Origin: M2408 sp044348665
GTDB lineage: Bacteria; Bacteroidota; Bacteroidia; Flavobacteriales_D; Crocinitomicaceae
Assembly (NCBI GenBank): GCA_044348665.1
Contig: JBIKSI010000032.1
Location: 1 to 26,210 of the forward strand
DNA length: 26,210 bases
Reading direction: 5' to 3'
In this document: positions 8,854 through 16,975 of the stretch, piece by piece
Layout of the letters: each line of letters opens with the position of its first letter
Position numbering within the stretch: the stretch's first letter is position 1
Notes under the pieces: generated by a model
The model's input: only the letters and a program-made list of their open reading frames with translations
The model's database searches: none
What the model was told of the DNA's origin: nothing
Program-made: the position numbers and the translations under genes

Positions 8854-9204
8854 TTATTCTGCAATAATTACTGAAACACTTTCAACATCTCCATTTATGG
8901 GTGGACATATTTTTACTATTTCTACCGAGTAATGTAACAAATTTGTTAACTCTTTTTTAAATCGTGTGACAATTCGATGTGCTACCTCTTCTATTAATTT
9001 TGATGGGATTGCCATTTCTTCCTTCACGATTTTGTTTACATGAACATAATCTATTGTTTTGCTTAAGTCGTCGGTTTTTGCTGCTTCCTCAAAATCTGTT
9101 TGCAATATTACATTCACTTCGTAGTTACCACCAATTTTTGTTTCTTCAGGGAGACATCCGTGATAGGCGTAAACTTTAATTTTATTGACTTTGATTGTAT
9201 GCAT
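8854..9204 (-). CDS. folB: Dihydroneopterin aldolase
   Basis: FolB cleaves 7,8-dihydroneopterin to 6-hydroxymethyl-7,8-dihydropterin and glycolaldehyde in folate synthesis. The 116-residue length is standard for this octameric tunnelling-fold enzyme. The family landmarks are present: YAYHGCLPEE near residues 12-21 with the conserved Glu, TIDYVHV near 49-55 containing the substrate-binding Tyr, and KLIEEVAHRI near 69-78 with the pterin-anchoring Glu. The gene begins 4 nt after the gltX stop and should be co-transcribed with it. A tRNA-Cys follows downstream on the same strand. Other folate genes are not in the window. Confidence 0.94.
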   Translation of the reverse strand: MHTIKVNKIKVYAYHGCLPEETKIGGNYEVNVILQTDFEEAAKTDDLSKTIDYVHVNKIVKEEMAIPSKLIEEVAHRIVTRFKKELTNLLHYSVEIVKICPPINGDVESVSVIIAE

Positions 9205-9208
9205 ACGA

Positions 9209-10723
9209 TTAACTTAATTTTTCTAGTCCAATGGTTATTCTAGCAAGTGTTTCTTCTTTTCCTAGAAAACTTGATATTTCAAACATACTTGGTCCCATTC
9301 CTGCGCCCGTTAATAGTAAACGGAATAATGGTAAAACAGCTCCAATGCCTAAATTTTGTTCTGTAATAAAGTTCTTAAACGCTAGCTCGATGTTAGCAGC
9401 ATCAAAAAGTTCCAGTTCTTCGATTTTAGCCTTCCATAACAACATTAGGGTGTTTGATCCTTCTTTCCATTTTTTTGAAACTGTTTGTTCATCATACACT
9501 GTTGGTCTCTCTAGTAAATAGTTGCCTTCATTTAAGATATCTTCTACGAATGTTGCACGCTCTTTCATTAAACCACAAATGGTACTTAGTTGTGTTTTAT
9601 CGTATTCTTTTGTTAAATGTTGCGATAATAGGTCCGCTAATTCGTCATTAGTCTTTGATCTTAAGTATTGAGCTTGAAACCATTTTGTTTTTTCTGCATC
9701 AAATTTAGCTCCTGATTTTCCAACACGTTCTAAGCTAAAAGCTTCACATAATTCTTCAAGACTAAATAATTCTTGATGTGTTCCAGGGTTCCAACCTAAT
9801 AAAGCAAGCATATTTATAAATGCTTCCGGGAAGTATCCTTTTTCTCTATATCCTGAATACAATTCTCCTTCTGCTGTTGTCCAGTTGGTTGGAAATACTG
9901 GAAACCCTAGTCTGTCTCCATCTCGTTTAGATAATTTTCCATTTCCATCTGGTCTTAATAAAAGTGGAAGGTGTGCAAATTTTGGTGCATCCCATTCAAA
10001 TGCTTCGTATAACATGATGTGTAGCGGTGCGGATGGCAACCATTCTTCTCCCCTAATTACATGACTAATTTCCATTAAATGGTCGTCCACTATGTTTGCC
10101 AAGTGATAAGTTGGGATTCCATCACTTTTAAATAAAACCTTGTCATCTAAATTATTTGTGTTTACAACAACCCATCCTCTAATTATGTCTTCAAATCGAA
10201 TGTCTTTGTTGCGAGGCATTTTCATTCTTACCACGTAAGGTTCTCCTGCATCAAGTCTTTTTTGTACTTCATCGTGAGATAGACTTAAAGAATTTTTCAA
10301 TGATACACGTGTAACACTGTTGTATTGCCAGTTTGGCATTCCCATCCCTTTTGCTTGTTCTCTAACGAGGTTTAATTCATCTTCTGTGTCAAATGCGTAG
10401 TATGCTTTATCGTCTTCAATTAGTTGCTTTGCATATTGTAGGTAGATGTCGTTTCTTTCAGACTGAACATAAGGACCGTGCTCCCCTCCTATTCCTGGTC
10501 CTTCAGTTGGCATGATGCCACACCATTTCAATGCATCTAAGATGTATTCTTGTGTTCCTGGCACAAATCTTTTTTGATCTGTATCCTCTATTCTTAAGAT
10601 AAATGTTCCATTATGTTTTTTAGCAAAGAGGTAGTTATATAAGGCTGTTCTTACCCCTCCCATGTGCAATGGTCCTGTTGGTGATGGTGCAAATCGTACT
10701 CGAACTCTTGAATTTTCTGACAT
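9209..10723 (-). CDS. gltX: Glutamyl-tRNA synthetase
   Basis: This class Ib synthetase charges tRNA-Glu with glutamate. From ATG 10723 it has 504 residues and begins MSENSRVRVRFAPSPTGPLH, containing the HIGH-type motif (HMGG) of the Rossmann fold. The KMSKS-equivalent is KLSKRDG, and IRGEEWLPSAPLHIMLYEAF is the typical glutamyl-tRNA synthetase segment. An in-frame GTG at 10774 would add 17 residues, but the promoter element TAAATTTG at 10744-10751 lies between it and ATG 10723, so the shorter start is right. folB follows after 4 nt. The gene is divergent from the DUF4175 gene, with 139 nt between starts. Confidence 0.96.
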   Translation of the reverse strand: MSENSRVRVRFAPSPTGPLHMGGVRTALYNYLFAKKHNGTFILRIEDTDQKRFVPGTQEYILDALKWCGIMPTEGPGIGGEHGPYVQSERNDIYLQYAKQLIEDDKAYYAFDTEDELNLVREQAKGMGMPNWQYNSVTRVSLKNSLSLSHDEVQKRLDAGEPYVVRMKMPRNKDIRFEDIIRGWVVVNTNNLDDKVLFKSDGIPTYHLANIVDDHLMEISHVIRGEEWLPSAPLHIMLYEAFEWDAPKFAHLPLLLRPDGNGKLSKRDGDRLGFPVFPTNWTTAEGELYSGYREKGYFPEAFINMLALLGWNPGTHQELFSLEELCEAFSLERVGKSGAKFDAEKTKWFQAQYLRSKTNDELADLLSQHLTKEYDKTQLSTICGLMKERATFVEDILNEGNYLLERPTVYDEQTVSKKWKEGSNTLMLLWKAKIEELELFDAANIELAFKNFITEQNLGIGAVLPLFRLLLTGAGMGPSMFEISSFLGKEETLARITIGLEKLS

Positions 10724-10743
10724 TTTTATTGTATTTGTATTGG

Positions 10744-10751
10744 CAAATTTA
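10744..10751 (-). promoter_or_regulatory. -7 promoter element for gltX-folB
   Basis: On the minus strand TAAATTTG (followed by C) matches TAnnTTTG exactly, 20 nt before the chosen gltX ATG. The -33 element is not clear. The position decides against the upstream GTG start. Confidence 0.5.
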
Positions 10752-10862
10752 TTAATAAGCATTTGTTTTAACACTTTTTTTATAAAATTTGGTGATCTTT
10801 TCCTGCGAATAGTTGTAATTTAGTACTTTGTTAGTAGTTATTAACAGTAAATCTAGTTTAAT

Positions 10863-13800
10863 ATGAATGCTTTTGATCAACTTATTGAACAAATAGATAG
10901 TTTTATTAAGAAGTATTATAAGAACCAATTATTTAAGGGTCTTATATTTGTTGTTGGTATCTCTTTGTTCACTTTCTTGTTTGTAATTGCGCTTGAATAT
11001 TTTGGTCGATTTTCTTCCCTTGTTAGAGCTGCGTTATTTTTTTCCTTTATTTCTTTAAATTTATTTGTCGTAGGAAAATTTTTCTTGATTCCTTTATTTA
11101 AGTTATATGAAATAGGTAAAAGAATTTCGCGAAATCAAGCAGCTGTTATTATTGGTAATTTTTTCCCTGATGTATCGGATAGACTGTTGAATACGCTTCA
11201 ATTAAATGAAAACACTGATCCAAATCATGTTAATTATGAGTTGATTCGAGCAAGTGTTTTACAAAGATCAAATTATTTATCTGTGTTCTCCTTTTCTTCA
11301 AGTATTGATTTTCGTACAAATTATAAATATTTAAGGATTGTTGCACCGATAATTGTTCTGTTTGTTTCACTTTTAATTTTTTATCCTAATTTCGTGAAGC
11401 AAGGCACTAATCGTGTTGTGAATTACACTCAAGAATTTGTGGTAGAGGCTCCTTTTAAATTCGATTTAATTAATGATAATTTAAGTATTTCTGAAGGAGA
11501 TGATCTCCCTATTGAAGTTAAGTTAGTTGGTACTGAATTACCAGAAAAAGTATACATTAATTCCTCGAATGGTCGTTACTTGATGACTAAGATTGGCAAG
11601 ACTCGTTACTTCGTTGTTTTAAAACGATTGACAAGTAATGTTTCTTTTCGTTTTGAGGCAAATGAATTTTCGTCTGAATCATTTAATTGTGTTGTTTCTG
11701 CTAAATCAGCAATTGGTAGATTTGAGGCTAAATTAGAGTTTCCTTCTTATTTAGGACGTAAGGATGAAGTTATTTCTAATGCTGGTGATTTGTTGGTTCC
11801 TGAGGGCACAAAAATTAATTGGAGTGTGTTAAGTAAGAATACATTTCAGTCTGTTGTTAAATTTGCTGGTATTTGTGAAATATTTAACAAGGAAGGTTTT
11901 AACTTTTCTAAGAAGGTATCTAATGCCTCTCAATTAACTCTTAGTTTATATAATTCTAATAAAAGAGATATTGATTCATATTCCTATTTTATAGATGTTG
12001 TTAAAGACCAATTTCCTGATATTCAAGTAGAGGAAAGTAAAGACTCCATATCTGATGCCCTGCGTTATTTTGATGGTTCCATTAGTGATGATTACGGTCT
12101 AACAAGTTTATATTTTGTTTATGATATTAGGTCAAAAAATGGAAATAAGAGAACGGAAAAGGTTAAGGTTTTAAATCCTAGTGGGAACAGTATGCCATTT
12201 CGACATGCTGTAGATTTCAGGAGAGAGAATTTAGAATTGGAAGATAAGATTGATTACTATTTTTTAGTTTATGACAATGATGGTGTGAATGGTTCTAAGT
12301 CTTCTCGCTCAAAAACATTTACTTATGAATTACCAACATTAAGTGAATTAAATGATGAGAGAGATGAAACTAATGCAGAAACTCAAGATCAGCTCGAAAA
12401 ATTGTTGGAAAAAACTAAGGATTTCAAGAAAGATATTGAGTTGTTAAAGAAAGATATTAGTAATTCTAAATCAAATGATTGGAAGCAAAATAATAAGGTT
12501 CAGGATTTGAAGCAGGAGCAATTAAATTTACAAAATGAGCTCGAAAAGATTCAAGACAAGATGAACGAAAGTTTGATGGAGAAGGATCAATTGAGTGAAT
12601 TGGATAAGGAGTTGTTGGAGAAGCAAGAATTGTTGCAAAAGCTCCTAGAAGAGGTTATGGATGATGAACTTAAAGATTTGCTCAATAAGTTGGAAGAGTT
12701 AATGAAGAATCAGAATAAGGAACAGTTGCAAGATAACTTGGAGAAGCTGGACATGAAGTCTGATGATATGAATAAGCAGTTAGATCGTAGCTTGGAGATG
12801 CTTAAAAAGATGCAAGTAAATGAAAAAATTGATGATGCTGTTAAAGAGTTAAAGGAATTAAGTAAAGAGCAAGAGGATCTTAAAAAGGCTGTTGAGGTGA
12901 ATAAAATTGATGATAACAAAGCTGTTGAAAAGCAGGATGAAATTAACAAGAAGTTTGAAGAAATTCAGAAAGATTTAGATGAATTGCAAAAGTTAAATGA
13001 GGAACTAAAAAAACCTCTTGATTTGAATATGTCTGAAGATATTGAAAAGGAATTATCGGATGAGCTAAAGGAGGCAAAGGAAAATCTTGAAAAAAAGAAG
13101 GATAAAAAGGCGGGAGAAAATCAAGAGAATGGAGCAAAAAAGATGGAGCAAATGGCGCAACAATTGGAGGATTCTCAAAAGGAAGCTAATAAGAAACAAG
13201 ATGAAGAAGACATAGATTTATTGCGTAATATTCTTGAAAGTTTAATGACTTTAAGTTTTACGCAAGAAGATGTACTTGGTGGTTTTGCTTCGGTTAAAGA
13301 CAAGGATCTTTTTTATACTAAGCTTGGTAAACGTCAGCGTCGAATTGTTGATGATACTAAAATTGTGGAGGATAGCTTGAATGCGATTGCTCAAAGACAG
13401 CCTAAAATTGCATCTTTTATTAATAAAGAATTGAATGATATAAACCTCAATTTCAAATACGGTTTGGAGAATATTGATGAACATAAACGTAAAGAGTTAG
13501 GTAATAATTTACAGTATGTTATGACATCTTATAATAATTTGGCCTTGATGTTAAATGAAAGTTTGCAACAGATGCAGCAGCAAATGCAACAACAAATGCC
13601 GGGTAGTGGTAGTTGCGATAAGCCAGGCGGGAAGGGTAAAAAACCTAAAGAAGGCGAAGGTGAGGACATGAAGGAGACGCTTAAGAAGCAATTAGAGAAG
13701 ATGCAAAAAGGTCCAAATCCTGGGGGGAATAAACCTGGAGATAAAGAAGGGCAAGGAATGATGGGTCTTGGAAATAAAGAAATTGCTAAAATGGCGGCTC

Positions 13801-14192
13801 AACAAACAGCTATTCGTCAGAAGTTAGAGCAAATGCGTAATGAGATGAATAAGGAAGGTAAAGGTGCTGGAAACAAATTAAACCCGCTCATTAATGAACT
13901 TGAAAAGCAAGAGAAAGACTTAATCAATCAGCGTTTTTCTAAGGAGATGATTACCCGACAAAAAGATATTTTAACAAGGTTATTGGAGTCTGAAAAGGCT
14001 TTATTAGAAAGAGGTTTTGAAGAGAAGCGTGAAAGTAAAATTGGAAAAAATGTTTTTTTAAGTAACCAAAAACGAATTGATGAGTATAATAATCAAAAAT
14101 TAAAACAAATTGAGTTGTTACGTTCTGTGGACCCTGTGTTTAGAAAGTATTACAAGGATAAGGCAAACGATTATTTTAATTTTGTTAAATAA
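10863..14192 (+). CDS. Giant DUF4175-type membrane protein with long coiled coil
   Basis: The 1109-residue protein has two hydrophobic segments at about 24-45 and 54-79 and a third near 157-175, followed by a large predicted extracytoplasmic region (about 180-490) of beta-rich, Ig-like character. Residues about 500-785 are an almost uninterrupted Lys/Glu/Leu coiled coil. A QQMQQQMQQQMPGSGS tract near 902-917 leads into a Gly/Lys/Pro-rich flexible linker, then a basic helical C-terminus. This layout and the N-terminal sequence match Bacteroidota proteins annotated DUF4175; the function is unknown. It begins the cluster leading to ybeY and mnmG, with the next gene 21 nt away. A cell-envelope scaffolding role is only a guess. 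Confidence 0.85.
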   Translation: MNAFDQLIEQIDSFIKKYYKNQLFKGLIFVVGISLFTFLFVIALEYFGRFSSLVRAALFFSFISLNLFVVGKFFLIPLFKLYEIGKRISRNQAAVIIGNFFPDVSDRLLNTLQLNENTDPNHVNYELIRASVLQRSNYLSVFSFSSSIDFRTNYKYLRIVAPIIVLFVSLLIFYPNFVKQGTNRVVNYTQEFVVEAPFKFDLINDNLSISEGDDLPIEVKLVGTELPEKVYINSSNGRYLMTKIGKTRYFVVLKRLTSNVSFRFEANEFSSESFNCVVSAKSAIGRFEAKLEFPSYLGRKDEVISNAGDLLVPEGTKINWSVLSKNTFQSVVKFAGICEIFNKEGFNFSKKVSNASQLTLSLYNSNKRDIDSYSYFIDVVKDQFPDIQVEESKDSISDALRYFDGSISDDYGLTSLYFVYDIRSKNGNKRTEKVKVLNPSGNSMPFRHAVDFRRENLELEDKIDYYFLVYDNDGVNGSKSSRSKTFTYELPTLSELNDERDETNAETQDQLEKLLEKTKDFKKDIELLKKDISNSKSNDWKQNNKVQDLKQEQLNLQNELEKIQDKMNESLMEKDQLSELDKELLEKQELLQKLLEEVMDDELKDLLNKLEELMKNQNKEQLQDNLEKLDMKSDDMNKQLDRSLEMLKKMQVNEKIDDAVKELKELSKEQEDLKKAVEVNKIDDNKAVEKQDEINKKFEEIQKDLDELQKLNEELKKPLDLNMSEDIEKELSDELKEAKENLEKKKDKKAGENQENGAKKMEQMAQQLEDSQKEANKKQDEEDIDLLRNILESLMTLSFTQEDVLGGFASVKDKDLFYTKLGKRQRRIVDDTKIVEDSLNAIAQRQPKIASFINKELNDINLNFKYGLENIDEHKRKELGNNLQYVMTSYNNLALMLNESLQQMQQQMQQQMPGSGSCDKPGGKGKKPKEGEGEDMKETLKKQLEKMQKGPNPGGNKPGDKEGQGMMGLGNKEIAKMAAQQTAIRQKLEQMRNEMNKEGKGAGNKLNPLINELEKQEKDLINQRFSKEMITRQKDILTRLLESEKALLERGFEEKRESKIGKNVFLSNQKRIDEYNNQKLKQIELLRSVDPVFRKYYKDKANDYFNFVK

Positions 14193-14213
14193 CGCACACA
14201 AAATTTGTTGTAT

Positions 14214-14627
14214 ATGATTGTTAATGCTTCCTTATTAGACAAAATAACTATTTCATCTGAGTTGAAAAATTTGGTTCACGTTGAGTCCTTAATTGATAAA
14301 ATATGTGAGCAAAAGGTAGTTGATGAGGATATGTATGGTAATATCCTGATTGCTGTTACGGAAGCAGTGAACAATGCTATTATTCATGGTAATTGTTTTG
14401 ACAACAATTTACAGGTTGAAATATCTGTATTTGAGGGTGATAAGGAATTAATTTTTAAAGTTGTTGATATGGGCAAAGGTTTTGATTTTTCTAACCTACC
14501 TGATCCAACAGCTCCCGAGAATATTGAAAAAGAAAATGGTCGTGGCATTTTTTTAATAAGAAACCTTGCCGACGAATGTGATTTTGATGAACCAGGTAAC
14601 TCTATTAATATGCATTTTTCACTATGA
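14214..14627 (+). CDS. Small ATP-binding protein of the anti-sigma/serine-kinase HATPase type
   Basis: The 137-residue product is a lone HATPase_c_2 domain like SpoIIAB/RsbW. It has an N box TEAVNNAIIHGN at 49-60, the Mg/ATP motif DMGKGF at 85-90, and GRGIFLI at 109-115 for the lid. Such proteins phosphorylate or bind anti-anti-sigma factors and sequester sigma factors, but no partner STAS, phosphatase or sigma gene is present here, so its target is unknown. I chose ATG 14214; two in-frame TTG codons at 14205 and 14208 would add three residues at most. The stop overlaps the ybeY start as ATGA, indicating coupled translation. It sits between DUF4175 and ybeY, an arrangement I believe recurs in Flavobacteriales. 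Confidence 0.85.
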   Translation: MIVNASLLDKITISSELKNLVHVESLIDKICEQKVVDEDMYGNILIAVTEAVNNAIIHGNCFDNNLQVEISVFEGDKELIFKVVDMGKGFDFSNLPDPTAPENIEKENGRGIFLIRNLADECDFDEPGNSINMHFSL

Positions 14628-15040
14628 TTTATTTTATTGAGAACGATAAAAAAGTCAAAATTGCTAAGCGCAGTGCGAAAGATGAATTAACGTTCCTCTG
14701 TGAAAATGAAGGTTTTGTAGTTGGTGACTTGAATGTTGTTTTTTGTTCAGATTCCTTTTTGTTGGAAATGAATAAAACTCATTTGAACCATGATTATTTT
14801 ACAGATATTATAACCTTTGATTTTTGTGAAGGTAAGATAATTAATGGTGAACTTTATATTAGTGTTGATCGCGTTGAGGACAATGTTAAAGTTTTGAATA
14901 TTCCTTTTGATGTAGAATTAAAGAGAATTATTTTTCATGGTGTTTTGCATTTGTGTGGTTTTAAGGATAAATCTAGTTCTGATAAGATTCAGATGACCTC
15001 TAAAGAAGATTATTATTTGAAATATTTTAAATATATTTAA
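14624..15040 (+). CDS. ybeY: Endoribonuclease YbeY, rRNA maturation factor
   Basis: YbeY is a zinc-dependent RNase acting in 16S rRNA 3' maturation and ribosome quality control. The 138-residue product has the family core: NKTHLNHDYFTDIITFDF near 50-67 and FHGVLHLCGFKDK near 104-116. The signature HGxLHLxGxxH is present as His105, His109 and Asp115, so the third zinc ligand is Asp in place of His. I recall this substitution as common in Bacteroidota, so activity is probably kept. The ATG overlaps the upstream HATPase stop (ATGA). Two parS-like sites lie between this gene and mnmG. Confidence 0.93.
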   Translation: MIYFIENDKKVKIAKRSAKDELTFLCENEGFVVGDLNVVFCSDSFLLEMNKTHLNHDYFTDIITFDFCEGKIINGELYISVDRVEDNVKVLNIPFDVELKRIIFHGVLHLCGFKDKSSSDKIQMTSKEDYYLKYFKYI

Positions 15041-15041
15041 T

Positions 15042-15057
15042 TGTTTCACGTGGAACA
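15042..15057 (+). promoter_or_regulatory. parS-like ParB-binding site 1
   Basis: TGTTTCACGTGGAACA matches the bacterial parS consensus TGTTNCACGTGAAACA with one change (G for A at position 12). It lies in the ybeY-mnmG gap. It is the exact reverse complement of the site at 15064-15079, which itself fits the consensus perfectly. ParB bound here would help segregate the chromosome origin region. Confidence 0.85.
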
Positions 15058-15063
15058 TTTTGT

Positions 15064-15079
15064 TGTTCCACGTGAAACA
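15064..15079 (+). promoter_or_regulatory. parS-like ParB-binding site 2
   Basis: TGTTCCACGTGAAACA is an exact match to TGTTNCACGTGAAACA. It sits 6 bp from site 1, giving a perfect 16-6-16 inverted repeat that ends 10 nt before the mnmG ATG. In RNA the same sequence could fold into a 16-bp hairpin. Confidence 0.88.
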
Positions 15080-15089
15080 TCCGAAAGTT

Positions 15090-16961
15090 ATGTTAGATAA
15101 ATACGATGTGATTGTTGTTGGCGCAGGTCATGCTGGTTGTGAGGCCGCAAATGCTGCGGCTAAAATGGGTTCTTCTGTTTTGTTGATTACAATGAACATG
15201 AATACCATTGCTCAAATGAGTTGTAATCCTGCAATGGGTGGTGTGGCAAAAGGACAAATTGTTCGTGAGATTGATGCCCTTGGTGGTGGTTCTGGAATTG
15301 TGTCTGATAAAAGTGCTATCCAGTTTCGAATGTTGAATTTGAGTAAGGGTCCTGCTATGTGGTCTCCACGTACGCAGAATGATCGCATGAAGTTTTCTGA
15401 AGAATGGCGATTGTTGTTGGAGCAAAACGTAAATGTTGATTTTTGGCAAGATTCTGTCGTTGATGTATTAGTTAACAATGGAGTTGCTGAAGGTGTTGAA
15501 ACTTCTATGGGTATTAAGATTTATTCCAAAGCTGTTGTATTGACTAATGGTACCTTCTTAAATGGATTGATTCATTTGGGTGAAAAGCAGTTTGGTGGTG
15601 GTCGTGCTGCTGAAAAAGCTTCTTATGGTATTACAGAAAATCTAATTAAATTAGGTTTTGTTGCAGGTAGGATGAAAACAGGTACACCTCCTCGTATTGA
15701 TGGACGTTCCTTAGATTATTCAAAAATGGAATTGCAAGATGGTGATAATCGTCCTGGGAAGTTTTCTTTTGGTGACACTTCTGCCCTAGCCTATCAGCGA
15801 CCTTGTCATATTACATATACAAATGAAATTACTCATGAGATCTTAAAAACTGGTTTTGATCGTTCACCCATGTTTAACGGTACAATCAAAAGTACTGGCC
15901 CCCGTTATTGTCCAAGTATTGAAGATAAGATTAATCGTTTTGCTGAGCGTGATCGTCATCAGTTGTTTGTTGAACCTGAAGGTTGGAATACGATTGAAAT
16001 TTATGTGAATGGATTTTCAACTTCTTTACCGGAAGATGTTCAGTTAAAAGCATTACATTCAATTATTGGATTCGAAAAGGCAAAAATGTTTCGTCCAGGT
16101 TATGCCATTGAATATGATTACTTCCCTCCTACTCAGTTGAAACACACTTTGGAGACTAAACTTGTTCAAGGTTTATATTTTGCAGGGCAGATTAATGGTA
16201 CAACTGGCTATGAGGAAGCTGCGTGTCAAGGATTGATGGCAGGAATTAATGCGCATTTGCAAGTGAATGAAAAAGATCCTTTTATTCTTTCTCGAAGTGA
16301 TGCTTACATTGGTGTTTTGATAGATGATTTAATTACCAAGGGTACTGAAGAACCTTATAGGATGTTTACTAGTCGAGCTGAATATCGTATTTTGTTACGT
16401 CAAGACAATGCGGATGTACGATTAACTCCTTTGGCTCATGCAATTGGTTTACAGGATGACTTGGCTTTAGATAAGGTAAATGCAAAGATAAATGGTGTAA
16501 ATAGTTTATTATCTAGTTTGAAAAGTATTGGTGTTACCCCAAATGATGCTAATCCTATTTTGGAAGAATTAGATTCTACTTTATTAGTTCAACAAGTTAA
16601 ACTTCAATCCTTATTATTAAGACCTCAAGTTAATCTCGCTAATATATGTCAGATGAATGCTGAAATTAAAGAGTTAGTTGATAATAGTTTTTTAGTTCAT
16701 AAAGATATTCCACAGCAAGCTGAAATTCTCGTTAAGTATGAGGGTTATATTTCTCGTGAAGAAGAATTGGCAAAAAAATTGAGTAAGATGGATTCTTTAG
16801 TAATTCCTGATGATATTGATTATGCAATCATGGGGAGTTTGAGTTTGGAGGCTCGTCAAAAATTAAAACTAGTGCAACCAAAAACGATTGGTCAGGCTAG
16901 TCGTATCAGTGGAATTTCACCTAGTGATATTTCTGTTTTATTAATTTATTTAGGTAAATAG
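15090..16961 (+). CDS. mnmG: tRNA uridine-5-carboxymethylaminomethyl modification enzyme MnmG (GidA)
   Basis: MnmG, with MnmE, uses FAD and folate to build the cmnm5 group on U34 of certain tRNAs. From ATG 15090 the protein has 623 residues, the family norm, starting MLDKYDVIVVGAGHAGCEAA with the FAD-binding GxGxxG-type loop at 11-16. Other landmarks include the NPAMGG and KGQIVREIDALGG segments near 45-65, KTGTPPRIDG near 196-205, a Cys in PRYCPSIEDKI, GLYFAGQINGTTGYEEAA near 361-378, and FTSRAEYRILLRQDNAD near 426-442. A TTG at 15060 extends in frame through parS site 2 but is not needed. parS-like sites flank the gene on both sides. Confidence 0.96.
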   Translation: MLDKYDVIVVGAGHAGCEAANAAAKMGSSVLLITMNMNTIAQMSCNPAMGGVAKGQIVREIDALGGGSGIVSDKSAIQFRMLNLSKGPAMWSPRTQNDRMKFSEEWRLLLEQNVNVDFWQDSVVDVLVNNGVAEGVETSMGIKIYSKAVVLTNGTFLNGLIHLGEKQFGGGRAAEKASYGITENLIKLGFVAGRMKTGTPPRIDGRSLDYSKMELQDGDNRPGKFSFGDTSALAYQRPCHITYTNEITHEILKTGFDRSPMFNGTIKSTGPRYCPSIEDKINRFAERDRHQLFVEPEGWNTIEIYVNGFSTSLPEDVQLKALHSIIGFEKAKMFRPGYAIEYDYFPPTQLKHTLETKLVQGLYFAGQINGTTGYEEAACQGLMAGINAHLQVNEKDPFILSRSDAYIGVLIDDLITKGTEEPYRMFTSRAEYRILLRQDNADVRLTPLAHAIGLQDDLALDKVNAKINGVNSLLSSLKSIGVTPNDANPILEELDSTLLVQQVKLQSLLLRPQVNLANICQMNAEIKELVDNSFLVHKDIPQQAEILVKYEGYISREEELAKKLSKMDSLVIPDDIDYAIMGSLSLEARQKLKLVQPKTIGQASRISGISPSDISVLLIYLGK

Positions 16962-16975
16962 TTTCACGTGGAACA
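16960..16975 (+). promoter_or_regulatory. parS-like ParB-binding site 3, overlapping a stop and a start codon
   Basis: AGTTTCACGTGGAACA differs from site 1 only at its first base. It begins within the mnmG TAG stop codon and contains the GTG start codon of the next gene at 16968-16970, so one 16-bp element serves as stop, centromere-like site and start. Confidence 0.8.

Noticed and set aside
12361..13700. Minus-strand open frames opposite the DUF4175 coiled coil
   Set aside because: They are Ser/Phe/Leu-rich mirror images of a Lys/Glu-rich coding stretch, an expected artefact.
15042..15079. The inverted repeat before mnmG as a transcription terminator
   Set aside because: No T run follows the stem, and both arms are exact or near-exact ParB sites.
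15060..15089. TTG start extending mnmG by ten residues
   Set aside because: The extension is encoded by parS site 2 and is absent from the usual MnmG N-terminus.
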